A stretch of DNA of 64,000 bases from assembly GCA_026874595.1 (NCBI GenBank), contig CM049315.1, forward strand, positions 16,250,164 to 16,314,163. The letters are read 5' to 3'. The stretch comes from Sipunculus nudus. Lineage: Eukaryota > Annelida > Sipuncula > Golfingiida > Sipunculidae. Position numbers and translations under genes: made by a program. How positions within the stretch are numbered: the first letter of the stretch is position 1; each line of letters begins with the position of its first letter. Below, in pieces: positions 1 through 10,513 of this stretch. Under the pieces are notes generated by a model. It had not been told where the DNA came from. It saw nothing but the letters and a program-made list of their open reading frames with translations, and searched no databases.

Positions 1-1083
1 CATTAGTATATAAGATACGTCACGCCTTTGGTCAAAAGTTGACATGATTGAATGACCTCGGCTTTATTTGCAGTGAAATCTACCTGCCCGAATATTTAGT
101 CACTTTACCAGTCTCTCTGCCTGCAGCTGAGTTTTTATAAAATGTTAAATTCTATAGTAATTTACTCAAATCTAAATTACACTATCCAAAAACTCATTAT
201 ATGGATAGCGAATTAGACGTTCACACGGTTCGGAAACGTAGGGATGAGGTACAGAAATTTGTTGCTATGTTACAAATTAAAAGAATGATAATTTAAACTA
301 CAACGTTGTAGTTGTAGTAAGAAATATTAAGAAGTTTTCAAGCTTAATCACTAGATGTCGCTGGGCAAGGAACATCTGTTTTTAAAAAAAAGAAACCAAT
401 AAGGCCCCCCCCCCCAAAAAAAATAAATAAATAGAAATTAAAAAAATAAATAAATAAAAGATATGGTTCTCAGGCACCGCCCGCGACAATGTTAGACCGA
501 TTCAAAGTAAAGTATACGTTTTTACGGAAAACGAGCGTATTGACACATCGTCAACTATGAACACTGGCGCCGCGTAGCGGCCGTTAAAGAAAATAGTCCA
601 CATAGTCATATAGACGGAAATATGAGATAAACATAAACGATGTAAGGGGTCTTATTGGTCAAAAGTTTTAGAGGAATTATTAATGTTTTGAAGTATATTC
701 GTTGGTGAAAATGACCCAACTATTTTTTTAAAACTATCAAGCACGTCACTAGATAACCATGCATGTGGCACTTTGGCAATAAAAACGTTTGACGCGGGGG
801 TCTAAAGTGATGCGGGCGGTGCCTGAGATACATATGACTATTTTTTTTTTGCCTGATGTAGTGCTTTTACTTGTTTAGCAACATAAATCTGTTATTATCA
901 TGCTTTTCTCTTATCATATGACATTTTTATTGAAACTTGCCAAAAAATTAAAAAAAAAAAAAAAAAAAAAAACGGCCGCATTGATTTATGAAAAAAAAAG
1001 TGCCTGAGAACCAAACCTTATTTTTGTTTTGGTCTAATCACTATGCCAGGTACGCCATTGGTTTCACATTGGTTCCATTTCAG
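1..1083 (+). other. 3' part of the last ferritin intron
   Basis: This stretch precedes the ferritin last exon and ends in a pyrimidine-rich AG acceptor at 1082-1083. No further ferritin exon was recognised in it, so earlier exons should lie outside the window to the left. It contains a short inverted-repeat element (464-1013) and a poly-A tract near 948-972. The rest shows no coding signal that I can see. Confidence 0.6.
464..1013. mobile_element. Tc1/mariner-like MITE copy 1 (in ferritin intron)
   Basis: The ends are inverted copies of TGGTTCTCAGGCAC (14 bp, perfect). The left end is preceded by TA; the right flank reads AA, so a TA target duplication is not clean here. An internal inverted copy of the left end occurs near 813-828, which suggests a nested or rearranged element. 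No transposase is present. The right end lies only 70 bp from the ferritin splice acceptor. Its better-preserved relative is at 3701-3958. Assignment to Tc1/mariner rests only on the TA flank of that relative. Confidence 0.6.
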
Positions 1084-1230
1084 ATGTGTAACTTCATTGA
1101 GAGTGAATTCCTGCATCATCAGGTGGAGACCATCAAACGTCTGTCAGACTACATCCGTAACCTGGAGCGCGTGGGAAGTGGTCTGGGAGAGTACATGTTT
1201 GACAAGGAGACCCTAGACGGCGACTCCTAA
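1084..1230 (+). CDS. Ferritin, last exon (C-terminal 48 residues)
   Basis: Ferritin subunits assemble into a 24-mer that oxidises and stores iron; this exon gives the end of helix D, helix E and the C-terminus. In phase 0 from a splice acceptor at 1082-1083 it encodes MCNFIESEFLHHQVETIK and ends with the ferritin signature GLGEYMFDKETL followed by DGDS and a TAA stop. The intron position before the CDFLE-like segment matches the last intron of animal ferritin genes. The short C-terminal tail and FDKETL ending resemble heavy-chain-like invertebrate ferritins. The reading frame is open upstream into the intron, but the upstream residues do not look like ferritin, so the AG at 1083 decides the start. 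Only this exon is in the window; cytosolic versus secreted form cannot be told. Confidence 0.9.
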   Translation: MCNFIESEFLHHQVETIKRLSDYIRNLERVGSGLGEYMFDKETLDGDS

Positions 1231-3700
1231 ACAGGAGGTTACTGCCGGGCATGTAGCAATGGCTGCAGGAATTGCTACAAATACACTAAGTGCCCCCAGA
1301 AGTTCTGCAACTAAACATGCCTCATAATCAAATGAATGCTGAATTCTCTCTTGTATCTTTCACCTATCTTTAGCAATACATTAAGACAATATAGATATGT
1401 ACTTTGTGTCGTAGATCTGTTTTAATTTATAAAAAAACATATAAAACAAAACAACAGAATATTGATACACTTTTGAGTGGTTTATTCCTTTTAGCATAGG
1501 TTTAACTGTTCCCATGAAGAATATATCCGATGTTGTTACAGGACAAACTATTTTGTAACCAGTAATCCAGTCAATATAAACTCTGCAGAATAAAAGAAGT
1601 TCATATATAAAGATTTGTTGTTGATGGATGTGAGAATGAAAACCTTATTTTGGAAAACCCATGTACAAATTAAGGAAAATTTGTTGTCCCAGCTGGTTCA
1701 TTAAGACGACCCTAAAGTTGTTGCAGTTTAGTTTGTAAAATAAAAAAAGTCTATAATGGATCTCCGCACGACATGGTGTAATTCGTGAACTTCTGAATTC
1801 GTGACACTCTTTGAATACAGAATTACCATTGCATATCAACGCTCAAGTGTGGACTTTTAGATCATGCTTTCCCGGACTGAGCCCCGCATCTATGTCCAGA
1901 TTTACTCTGTTCGTGCGAGAAGAGAAACTGGGGACCTTGTTGTAGGAGGCACATAGACGCCCAAATTTATAACTGTTAACATCTGATCATGAGTCCCGGA
2001 ATCTCGTTATATTCTTTATCTACTCCTTGTTATAAGTATAGACTGCTGAATTTTGAACAGAGATGAAAAGATGGTTTATAATTTATAACTTTTCAGTAAG
2101 TCTAAAGAAGACGAATTACTGAAGACCTTCCCGCCTGACATTCATACCTGTTTTTTCAACACCATAAACAAATTTGCTTTGTCCGGCCCTTTATCGTGAC
2201 AAATTAAAAAAAAAATAAAAGGAGGCCAAACCCACTTCGATTATGCGGCCCTAAGCTTTAGTCCGCTCAACCCAGATTAAGATCGTACACTGGTTCCATG
2301 AAAGTTTCTGACATTTTTGTTAAGGTTTCGCTGAGTTGTTTAATGATACATGTATTTGGAACCCCGGATATTGAAGTAGATCAGTTGAGCATTTTCAGAA
2401 GGCATTAGCTAAACCGTTTTAACTTTGATGCCTTTTCCGCCAGAGGTCGTTTTAACTATCCATTCCCGCCATCACAGCGTACTTTGTCTTTGACGGAAAG
2501 CTTTACAGTCTTGCTTGGTTTCCTTGTCAATGGTGTCTCGATCCATGTGTTTCTTTCATAACCAAATTTGCGGAGTGTTTAGAATAAGATACAATAAAAC
2601 TAGTAATCTGCAGACATCCCGGATAGTTATATCCTTTAAAGCAGTGCTCATCTGGCTACAGCAGCGCAGGACAGCTAGACCGAACTTTTAATTTGTACTT
2701 TAATTCTTTTCTTTTCACTTTGTATGAATTATGTGGTCTTTGTGAGTTATCACTCCAAATAACGTGTGAAACGAAGTAAAAATAAGACAACCGATCTGCA
2801 TTATATAGCACATCATTGTTTTCTTTGGATAAAATAAAAAGGTTACTTTATTAAGAAATCTACCTCTCCATGCTGCAGTGTCTAGAGCTCGCAATTTTAA
2901 CAAAGGTCAGACCTATGGATATTATCTTTTCATTTATTGTTTTATCTACTTCAAGATAGCAGTACCTATTGTTTTTCAAGTAAAAACTTGCCTATCTTGA
3001 CTGACAGATGTGGAATACGCACCATACGATGTCGCCACCTATAGTGACTGTGTGAACAAATCTTTGACGAAGTGTGATACATGAAGCATAGTTGCTGTGC
3101 ATACCAGAATTAATCATTGTTTTGTCAATAATCTACCTTCTTCTCTGATTAAAAATAAATCAAATTTCTATACATTGACGAGGTAATTTGCAGAGCTAGA
3201 TTCCAGTCATAGCCTCTGGCATGAACCTGGCCTTAACGCAGCAGACGAGCACTTTCAATGCGCATGCTCATTGAAAAGGTACATTTTAAGCACAATTTTT
3301 TTGTAGTTTTGTCCCGATTGGAACCTACCAAAGTTTTCTTTATAATTTTATAATGTGGTATTGAGCAGCGGGCGTCGTTTCCTGTTGTAGACGACAGGCT
3401 GAAAGCCAGACTCAGAAAAGATGTTAATATTTATAACAGTCCCTATACCCATAAAATACCAACTGAAATCTGTGTATATACATCATTGAAAATGCATATG
3501 AATATGACTGTCAGTATATAGCTGTCTATATTAAAGCTATATGAATGTTGTTTAACTACACTCGTGACATACACCGTCATAATAATCATATATATGATAT
3601 TCTTGTCTCTATCTAAAAAACATGAGATAACATATTTACCTGACATTGCATACTTTTTTTTATAAATAAAGGTTAGGCAAAACAAATATAATAAAAGTTA
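1231..3700. other. Ferritin 3' flank and intergenic DNA
   Basis: The 3' untranslated region of ferritin must begin here. No canonical AATAAA was found close downstream. The remainder is AT-rich sequence with short homopolymers and no convincing coding region, RNA gene or repeat array. Confidence 0.4.
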
Positions 3701-3958
3701 TGGTTGTCAGGCACCGCCCGCGTCATTTTAACCCCCCGCATCAAAAGTTTTTATTTTGATTTTCATCTTTCAAGCAGATATAATAATACAATTTTGATAA
3801 GATTTCCTTTGTTATGTAGTGCTTTTTTTTTTAGCAAAAACAAATCTATTATCTTCATGCTTTTTCCTGATCATATGATATTTTTATCAAAACATACAAA
3901 AAAAAGTAAAAAAAAAAAATATTGCCCACTGATTTCTGAAAAAAGTGCCTGAGACCCA
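3701..3958. mobile_element. Tc1/mariner-like MITE copy 2 (258 bp)
   Basis: The element is bounded by TA on both sides (3699-3700 and 3959-3960). Inverted ends are TGGTTGTCAGGCAC and TGGGTCTCAGGCAC, two mismatches in 14. The left end continues as CGCCCGCG, shared with the copies at 464 and 4738. The right half (TAGTGC...GTGCCTGAGA) aligns with 855-1013. It is non-coding. The TA duplication and short TIR fit a non-autonomous Tc1/mariner-type element. Confidence 0.7.
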
Positions 3959-4737
3959 TACCATTCTTTTGGCCGTATGGGTTGATTTTAAAGTAAAAAG
4001 GTAACAGAAGATAGGTTGTGAGATAGGAAAAACCAATAATTAACTTTTTGAGCACGTTCGCAGAGAGAATGGGAGCTTGGCTAGGGCGTATATGACCTTG
4101 ATAATTCGGTCAAGGTCAAAATTAAATATCAGGTGCAAATATGTCATCTAAAACTAATATTTGCCGATGGACAGTTTTGGAAAATCAGCCATATTGAAGA
4201 TCTAGCGCAAACATGGGGCGAAGACGGGCACACCAGTGTTTGAACATCACAATAAACTTAATTTCTTTGACACGGCCGCTTGGTTGATATATATGATCGC
4301 TGCACAATATTATATGTGACTAATTTTGATGATTTGGATATGGACTATGTGCCTTAAATGGCCGTAGAAAACCCCACAAATCTGCTTCTTATCGTGTCAA
4401 TAATATCACGGTTGGCCTGTCTGCTTATAGTCGTTTCGTGATGGAACCTATTATTAATGTGAATCTTCCATCCTTGTGATGTGAGAACCTGGCCACCATA
4501 AACACGTGCCAAGGTTTAAAGTCTTTAGGGTCAGAATATTAGCCCAAAAGTTAGCTATTTATTTATCTTCCTGCTTTTCCCCTTCTATGTGCGCCGACAA
4601 AGCCAAACATAAAACTGTCTGAGCCTAAACCCTTGATGGAGCATCGACCTCTGTAATTCCTACAATGTCTCCCTTGTAGCTCAAGGAAAAAATACATGTA
4701 TTAACAGCTAGCAATAAGGCAAAAAGAAAAAAAGGTA

Positions 4738-4800
4738 TGGTTCTCAGGCACCGCCCACGTCAATTTTAACCCCTGCATCAACAATTTTTATTTTGATTTT
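4738..4800 (+). mobile_element. Tc1/mariner-like MITE copy 3, left-end fragment
   Basis: A TA followed by TGGTTCTCAGGCACCGCCCA and then sequence close to 3728-3762. Similarity stops near 4800 and no right end was found, so this is a truncated copy of the family at 464-1013 and 3701-3958. Confidence 0.6.
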
Positions 4801-6187
4801 CAATAGAAACTTACCCATTTTGAGCTCAAGCAGCTCGGACTAATGCTTCAGAACTTGTGATGCGGATATCCCCGTCAAGAACCCTCCCCCCCCCACCCCC
4901 AATAAGGCTTTTCTGTGTTGTGCACGGTTCAGTAACACTCTTTCACCTGGCCATTTGATTAATAAATACCGGCCATAATACCAATGAATGAAGCGGTTTC
5001 ACGTGGACAAATCGTCCCGTATCACAATGGTATATAATCATTATGGTTGACAGAATACCTATAAATGTTTATGGATTGTTCCTTGGGTCTAATACCCTAA
5101 CCATCCGTACACTTTCATTTAATCTCGTTCAAACTTTTTCCGCGTGAAATCGCTGACATACAACACGAACCAAGTGGAAGGTATGATAAATTTCTGAAAG
5201 AGGTTTAAAAAAAAAAAAACGGAACAAGCATCATTATGTACAACAAACATCTTTATATTAGTAATTCTGTGCCCCTACTTGTCCTTAAAACTATTATGAA
5301 GCAATACATAAGTCTCTGATTACCACATGTTTCCATAAGTTTCTATATTTAGGATGCAGCAATATAATTCATGGTATCTGTGGATAGGACAAGTGACATA
5401 GAACGATAACGGCAATTCCTCCTTATAAGATTTCCATGCTTGATTCAAGTATATTAAATTTTTTTAAAGTATGAAACAATAGGTCATAACTTTTACAAAT
5501 CGATTGTTAGAACTGTTGATGAAGTCGACCATGTTGTCAGAATCCGAGGTACACTGATTGGTCCTAATAAATTAATTGGCGTCGAGGTTGTATTTTAGAA
5601 TTTATTGTTATTTAGCAATGCCATACGTTTAAAGGGGGCCTGTTCCGATATGTGACGTCTATTTACTAAGTATAACTGCTGGAACCTTTGATAACAACAT
5701 TTGCCAGAAAACGCCGGTCCTCGTGCACACAGGCTTTTTGTTTTGTTTATATCAAGGTGTTTTTTAACGTTTGGGGCCCGCAAAAATAAACCAAACACAT
5801 TCAACAAAGACATATGGCGTAAAGTCAGAGAAACCAAAATTTTGCTAACAGTGCTGTGCAACTAGTAATCTTTGAACTTCAACACATATGCAACCACCAC
5901 CACAGGTTACATGGTTTTTATGTGTGTCAACTTTGCCGTGTTAACTCACAGCTTGTAGATGAAGGAAACTCCTACATCAGTCACAGATTCGTTAAGGAAA
6001 GCCACAGTCCGGCAAGAAAATTTATTTCTATCTATTTTCCCCACACATATTGTGTTATCTCTTAAATTTGCTGTGTGCACTGAATATGGGCATATAAACA
6101 CTTAATCGACGTCAACCACAGGAAATCCTCTTGTGAAAAATTGTTTCAGAATACAAATAAAACTATAGTAGTCCTGTTACCACTCAT
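4801..6187. other. Intergenic, no feature recognised
   Basis: AT-rich DNA up to the left edge of segmental duplication unit A. No coding region, repeat array or RNA gene was recognised. Confidence 0.4.
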
Positions 6188-7700
6188 CCTTTAGGACATG
6201 ATGTATACATTATGGTAGAATTAAGTGCTTTCTAATTACAATCCGTTACGTAAAACCGTTACAGTCCCCTCAGCCCTCTACTGGAGCACATGGAATATCT
6301 TACGCAGTCGTCAACCCTACATTCGTTCTATAGCTCCTTTCATTTAATCACTGCTTTCTATAGCAGTGTTTGCTGGGTATTACCATAAATGAGTTGAGGC
6401 TTGCCTGAGAATGCTCCAGCCAGTGAGAGCTGCATGGGTATCGCGGGTCTAGCAAAGTTTGAACCACTATTCCCCCTCGTGTGCATTACGTAGTAAACTG
6501 TGTAATTGAAAACAATTAATGCAGCGTGACCACTGCGTAATAAGTGCGATGAAACAGGTAAGGGGACTTTATATTCATGAATATTTCATGCATCCTGTAT
6601 ACGCAATAATCATGATATAATAAGAACAGACAAAGTACTGATGTTTGAAAGTAACTTGTCACGCGTGACAGCCTGTTTTCGGCATTCTCTTGAATATCAC
6701 TTGAGGCTTTAGGACGACACCCTACGTTTATATTCATACATTTGGAGCCACAGGCTACCATGAACCTCACATATTATTACTTCATTTATGCAAGTATTAT
6801 GACACCGGATATTGCGTCCGTTTTATGACACCAAGAGCGCTTCAAGGTATATATTTTATTACCAATGTTTTGCATCAAAACCAAAATTCCCTGAGATGCC
6901 TTATAAGTGAAGCAACTTACCTGCTTCGCTTCCACCTATACGTGTATAAATATTCCTATCTTCATTTGTCAAACATCTGTACACATTTGTCATATTCTCA
7001 GTCCAATTTTTATCTGCTGCACTTGAGGATACTTTCCTGTCAAATTCATACGTATATTCTCTTTATTTGACAGACTGTTGTCTTCACAATTCTTCCTAAT
7101 TGGAGCATGACCCATCGGTAAGGAATCAGTTACTACATTTTGATTGGATCATAACGCGGATGAAGTGACACCTTTGTTTTGTTTTGTACACACAATATAT
7201 CAAACATACTCAGTTTTAATGAAATTTTCGGAATAATGGTCCAAGGGGAAAGGAAGAAGATGTTTATTTTCGATGAGGTTGGTAGAGGCTACGTCTGTAT
7301 GCCTGTTTGTCCACCTCTCTGTCTCTTTGCGGAGGTTTGTGTTGTCAGAAAGGTTTCTTGTTCACAATAATAATAACGAGTCCGACACAATTTATAGGTG
7401 ACTGATGGACATGCCGGTAGTAATCGGTTGCCTTGTTGATTCACACTACCCATTCCTTTTGGCCAGTAAAACTGCGAAATTAGTAAACGAAATAACCTTT
7501 GGGTACTCTAACGTTGCTGAGTAAAAAAAAATATAAATGTCGTAAAACTAAAAACTAAAGCTCTGTCTATATCAAAATGCGTCATTTTTACATAAGATCT
7601 ACTTGGCTGCATGGTAGCTCTAGGACGACTGCCCCCAGTACAATTACCCCGGGCAATTACCCCCAGACAATTACCCCCCCCCCATTAGGCAGTATATTCT

Positions 7701-7732
<32 letters not shown>

Positions 7733-8101
7733 GTGACCGGGTGCACTGCCGTTAGTTTAGTTTGTTTCATATTTGATGTGATATGCATACATTGTGTGCA
7801 CCCTGTGTCTGTGTTGGTCAGAGAGTAGCGCGCCAGCTTGTAATCCTTCTCGGAGCATAGCACCTGGGTTGTCACCTTTGACCTGTTAATTAATATCCGT
7901 CATTTTATGTTTTTCATGCAGTAACAAGGCATACGTACATAAAAGTTGCCATAATAAGCGTTATATGCAATATCGGAAACGTATCCAGTACTTACACGTT
8001 TTTGTTCAACATTGATTTAATTTGCTCCGTTGTTTCGTAATATTGTCCATTGACATGTTAATTATGTACCTGGTTTTGCCGCCAAGTTTCCGTCTAGCGT
8101 C

Positions 8102-8165
8102 ACTTGGCAGACAACCGTTGAACTGGAGAGTTCAGTTTTTGTATATTTCTTGTCTCTCATTCCAG
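8102..8165 (+). repeat. 64-bp perfect direct repeat, copy 1
   Basis: Identical base for base to 8479-8542, 377 bp away. The repeat ends with a long pyrimidine tract and CCAG, and in this copy it is followed at once by GTATGT. It therefore looks like a splice acceptor joined directly to a splice donor. Confidence 0.7.
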
Positions 8166-8478
8166 GTATGTAATTATCAGTGTATTTCCTGATTTAATTA
8201 ATGTGTTAATGTAAACACAACCCAGAACGTTATTCTATTTTCAAAGTCATGATAACGATGTTGTAGATGTATTATTTGCTGTAGTAATATTTTGCTAAGT
8301 TTGGTCAGAAAGGTAGCCTGATCACTGACATTTTTCATATACTTGCCAGCGCAGTGTATTATGATGGCGAGGTGTCGCTGTAAATACTGTACATTCTGTA
8401 ACTGAGGCATATTTCGTAATTATGTATTATTTTGTAAGTCAGCAGGTCTGATCCTGTGCATTTTAAATTGTAAATATG

Positions 8479-8542
8479 ACTTGGCAGACAACCGTTGAAC
8501 TGGAGAGTTCAGTTTTTGTATATTTCTTGTCTCTCATTCCAG
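8479..8542 (+). repeat. 64-bp perfect direct repeat, copy 2
   Basis: Identical to 8102-8165. It is followed by CACAG rather than GTATGT. The surrounding sequence is not coding in any frame that I recognise. Confidence 0.7.
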
Positions 8543-8989
8543 CACAGTAAAAACTGTAAAGCACGCTGTGTTGTGCCTTGGATGAGGTCAGACGTCTGTG
8601 TGTGTGCGCCCCCACGACCCCAGTATTTTCCATTCTGCCACTGATGTGACAAATACTGCTACATATACAATTAGCTATACCAGAAAGGTACTTGCCCGTG
8701 TGGGGGGGGGGGGGGGGGGAGGGGGGGGGGGGCAATTGGGTAATTGTCACGGGTGGTAGTTGGGTTAATTTGTCGGGGGTTAGTCACAAATGACTTGAAT
8801 GTCGAGAATATAAAAATTTATTACTAAAATAAAATAGAACTTCTGCTTTTTTTTTCAATTTTAGATTTACTTTAGTTTTCAATTTTCGCTTGAAACTTCC
8901 GTTGATAATAAATTTCAAGTTTCACGGGGTTTTCATAATGATTGGGTGTGAATGATCAGTATATAGAACCCCCCTCCCCCCAACCCACA

Positions 8990-9440
8990 AATTTCTACGT
9001 CCTTCTACGGTGTCTGACGCTTCAGCCCCGGCATTGCCGTGAATTGTCTTGATGAAACTGAACACCGCGTAAATTCTAGTGACGTTCGCGGCACGTTCTG
9101 CTCACGGTATTCCACCATCATCTACGGTACGCTACGGTATTAAACGTATACCTTGGTTAAACGTAGTTTACGGTAGAAGAACGTAGATAGACCCCGTTCT
9201 CCCCATTCAGCCAAGTTCTGCCCACGTTCTCTGCACAGATCTAACAGATACAAACGTTCACCTACGGCAGTGTCACGGCAGCGTCAAGGTGATCGCAAGT
9301 GAACGTGAACCCACACGACCACCCACGTGATAATCACGTCCTCCTACGGTGTCCTACGGCAGAGGGCACGTCCTACCAAGTCCTCCAACCAACTTCAAGA
9401 ATTTGGTGAACCGTAGAGAACGTGATAAGTGAGACCAAGT
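8990..9440. repeat. ACG-word-rich dispersed element (unit A)
   Basis: Dense in degenerate words such as TACGGT, CGTAGG and ACGTTC. Its right part is homologous to about 37480-37930 in unit B. It has no coding potential that I can see and no clear terminal repeats. A degenerate non-autonomous element is possible. Confidence 0.4.
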
Positions 9441-9864
9441 TTTTATACATCGGAAGCAGCTACACTGAGGGCTACCGAGACCAGTTTTGTCTTGAGGTTG
9501 TTAGCGCCCACTGAGCGCATGTGAAGGTTTATTAAGGCCAGTAGTAGCAGAGGTTTCACGACAAAGTATATTTTTTATAATATTTTTTGAAAGTAGTCTT
9601 CAACTTTACTTTTTGTCAAACAATGGTGGGTTGTGGGTTGGTGTTTTCCTACCAATATTTCAGCCCGGGGATATATAAGTTGTTGCTTGAGTCAGCACGA
9701 GTCTGAATGAGAGCTCAAGTTTGCTTTGGTTTTCAAGAAGTCAGTCTAAAAGTGTTGTAGTTTTTATAGTCAAAACAATACTTGCCATAGTATGTATCAA
9801 TATTTTTATATAAGTTCTAATCCTATGTGCATTCAGGCTATGTAACTCTATGATCATGTATGTA

Positions 9865-10511
9865 ATTATTTATTTATTTATTTGTTTCAAACATCTTTTA
9901 CCAGGATAGTCTATATTCAGCTCATTTGCTGGTTTTCAATAGGGTCCTGGATAAAGTTAGAACATATAAAATGAATAAAATATACATCATACAGGTACAG
10001 ATTAAACATGACATATATTGTATATATATATATTAAATACATAGTTCAATATATAGCGCGAACGATTAAAATATGTTATGCAGTAATGGAACATAGTCGT
10101 TACATAGAAGACATTGAAAATAAAATAAAATACATATCAATCTCATGAAATTGATGAAAGGTAGATTTATGGTAATATACAAGTTAGAATAATATAAAAT
10201 TGTGCTATCATCGCATCAAACATCTATGTAAACGCTTAAAATGGTCATGACCTGAGGCATACTTTAAGGATAAAGGCAGCTGATTCCATAGAAATGGACC
10301 TGCATAGCAAAAACTAGATTTAAAACGTTCACGCCTGGTCCCCGGGTAAAATCAATTTATGGCTGTCAGAAGAACGTGTTTCATATGGCATCCGTTGCAA
10401 CCTGAGAACAGTTTTAAAATATTCAGGTACGTCTTCAGAAAAACATTTATATACAATTGAACACAAAAAATACCGATACCTTTCTTCCACAGTCATCCAA
10501 CCTAGTTGTTT
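9865..10511 (-). mobile_element. Non-LTR retrotransposon (LINE), C-terminal and 3' end fragment
   Basis: Read on the minus strand, 10511 down to 10329 encodes QLGWMTVEERYRYFLCSIVYK, typical of the tail of CR1-, RTE- or Jockey-type ORF2 proteins. After a one-base frameshift the next frame continues RRERFKSSF...GPFLWNQLPLSL to a stop near 10224. The 3' end reads toward CAGGACCCTATTG and a TAAA-repeat tail at 9865-9883. Most of the element is missing. Its 5' edge abuts the 3' tail of the next LINE. Confidence 0.7.
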
Positions 10512-10513
10512 AA

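Larger units (their letters stand above)
7600..8800. other. Unit A-specific block with C-rich/G-rich inverted ends
   Basis: Unit B lacks about 2 kb corresponding to roughly 7107-9190. Within it, the left side has repeated GACAATTACCCCC-type words (7627-7683) followed by a (CA)n tract at 7701-7724. The right side has the same words inverted, next to G-runs at 8702-8719 and 8721-8732. This could be one inverted-repeat element, but its exact ends and target duplication are not clear. Confidence 0.35.

Noticed and set aside
988-1083. Ferritin start at the ATG at 988
   Set aside because: The residues encoded before 1084 are not ferritin-like, derive partly from the MITE, and a good AG acceptor precedes the ferritin-matching part.
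6516-6770. Small minus-strand frame conserved with 36881-37099
   Set aside because: Both lie in the segmental duplication, so conservation follows from DNA identity; no domain, splice context or start supports a gene.
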